Assembly: GCA_003156715.1 (NCBI GenBank)
Contig: PMHO01000050.1
Location: 1,778-43,088, forward strand
Direction: 5' to 3'
DNA: 41,311 bases
DNA from: Candidatus Tityobacter terrigena
Lineage (GTDB): Bacteria > Vulcanimicrobiota > Vulcanimicrobiia > Vulcanimicrobiales > Vulcanimicrobiaceae
The notes under the pieces were generated by a model that saw nothing but the letters and a program-made list of their open reading frames with translations, did no database searches and had not been told where the DNA came from. The position numbers and the translations under genes are program-made. Of the stretch, positions 40,622-41,311 are shown piece by piece (position 1 is the stretch's first letter; each line of letters starts with the position of its first letter).

Positions 40622-41311
40622 CTAGCCTCGATAGCGTAAGAATGCAGGCACCTCGATGTCGTCCATATTGACGGGCGTAACTTTCTCGAATTCACCGCCC
40701 GCGAAGTTGAGCGCGCCGTGAGCCCCGTTTCCGTTGCGCCGGGCGCCGAAGCCGGCGGCCAGCACGGTAATGCGCACCTTCGAACCCATCGACGGATCGA
40801 TCGAAGCTCCAAAGATGATTTGTGCCTCGGGGTCGACGGCACGTGCGATCATTTCGGCCGCTTCGTTGACTTCGTACATGGCCAAATCCGAGCCGCCGGT
40901 GACGTTGAAAATGACGCCGCGCGCGCCCTCGATCGTCGTCTCGAGCAGCGGCGACGCGATCGCTTTTTGGGCCGCATCGGCGGCACGATGCTCGCCGGTG
41001 CCTTCCCCAATTCCCATCATCGCACTGCCGGCGTCGGTCATGATCGTCTTGACGTCGGCGAAGTCCAAGTTGATCAAGCCCGGTTGCGTGATCAGGTCGG
41101 AGATGCCCGCGATGCCTTGGCGCAGCACGTCGTCGGCGTAGGTGAACGCTTCTTGGAGCGGCGTGCGCTTCTCGATGATCTGGAGGATGCGCTCGTTGGG
41201 AATCGTGATCAGCGTGTCGACCTTCGCTTCGAGGTCCGCGATGCCGCGCTCGGCCAGCAGCATGCGCTTGCGGCCTTCAAACGAGAACGGCTTGGTGACC
41301 ACCGCGACGGT
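40622..41311 (-). CDS. ftsZ: Cell-division protein FtsZ, C-terminal part (runs off the window)
   Basis: Only the C-terminal ~229 residues are inside the window; the GTPase signature lies beyond the right edge. Visible are [13 protein letters not shown], the synergy region [20 protein letters not shown] (here [10 protein letters not shown]...), [14 protein letters not shown], and the conserved C-terminal peptide [13 protein letters not shown] that binds partner proteins. It is the tubulin-like scaffold of the division ring. The linker before the C-terminal peptide is short (about 25 residues). A GTG at 41302 is internal and not the start. Confidence 0.97.
   Translation of the reverse strand, partial: TVAVVTKPFSFEGRKRMLLAERGIADLEAKVDTLITIPNERILQIIEKRTPLQEAFTYADDVLRQGIAGISDLITQPGLINLDFADVKTIMTDAGSAMMGIGEGTGEHRAADAAQKAIASPLLETTIEGARGVIFNVTGGSDLAMYEVNEAAEMIARAVDPEAQIIFGASIDPSMGSKVRITVLAAGFGARRNGNGAHGALNFAGGEFEKVTPVNMDDIEVPAFLRYRG

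Noticed and set aside
38955..40625. 556-residue plus-strand open frame antisense to the amidohydrolase
   Set aside because: Shadow of the minus-strand M20D and SRPBCC genes; no domain resemblance, Arg-rich GC-shadow composition.

Overview
This is high-GC bacterial chromosomal DNA with mostly tight, overlapping gene packing. The genes point to a diderm, uncultured-type lineage. There is a Wza/Wzc-style envelope polysaccharide export system, a rapZ-yvcK pair whose YvcK carries an N-terminal membrane anchor, a class A RNase P RNA, ftsZ, DUF2203, DUF5069 and DUF1858 proteins, and orphan NarL-type regulators. The overall impression fits Candidatus Eremiobacterota (WPS-2) or a neighbouring group such as Armatimonadota or Chloroflexota-like lineages. 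That placement is inference only; no 16S rRNA gene is present.

Region 1 (1-7823, minus strand) is one exopolysaccharide operon, read from two GT4 glycosyltransferases through a Wza-like export protein and a Wzz/BY-kinase. It continues into a NarL/LuxR response regulator, a stand-alone receiver protein, a GT2 glycosyltransferase and a GT-C membrane glycosyltransferase that runs off the left edge. Nearly all junctions are overlaps or gaps of a few bases. Region 2 (8048-13511, plus strand) starts divergently with a second copy of the receiver + NarL/LuxR pair. It continues through tRNA-Ala(GGC), an FAD-dependent oxidoreductase coupled to a polysaccharide deacetylase, rnpB, and another GT-C-type membrane glycosyltransferase. 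The two regulator modules are recognisable paralogues that bracket the export genes.

Region 3 (13588-25882) is mostly core metabolism. It holds a DUF1858 protein, DUF2203 back to back with rapZ-yvcK, glycerate kinase, a lipoprotein, DUF5069, a reverse-transsulfuration pair (cystathionine beta-synthase and a gamma-lyase/synthase), a secreted protein, an esterase, a large secreted GH35-like protein and tRNA-Leu(CAA).

Region 4 (25883-35665) is accessory in character, looser and in places AT-richer. It contains three genes that can be read through only by assuming frameshifts: a secreted orphan, a SUKH/SMI1-KNR4 protein and a PF04185 phosphoesterase. Alongside them are a TPR-aspartyl protease, an OmpR/histidine-kinase pair, a beta-carbonic anhydrase, a DUF4386 membrane protein, a haloalkane dehalogenase and a secreted dienelactone-hydrolase-like protein. 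Region 5 (36004-41311) returns to housekeeping: aroA with a coupled DUF1801-like gene, a small membrane protein, an FmdB zinc ribbon, a SRPBCC protein, an M20D amidohydrolase, and the 3' part of ftsZ running off the right edge.

No CRISPR array, transposase, integrase or obvious prophage was seen. The least ordinary feature is the duplicated receiver/NarL module around the polysaccharide export operon.
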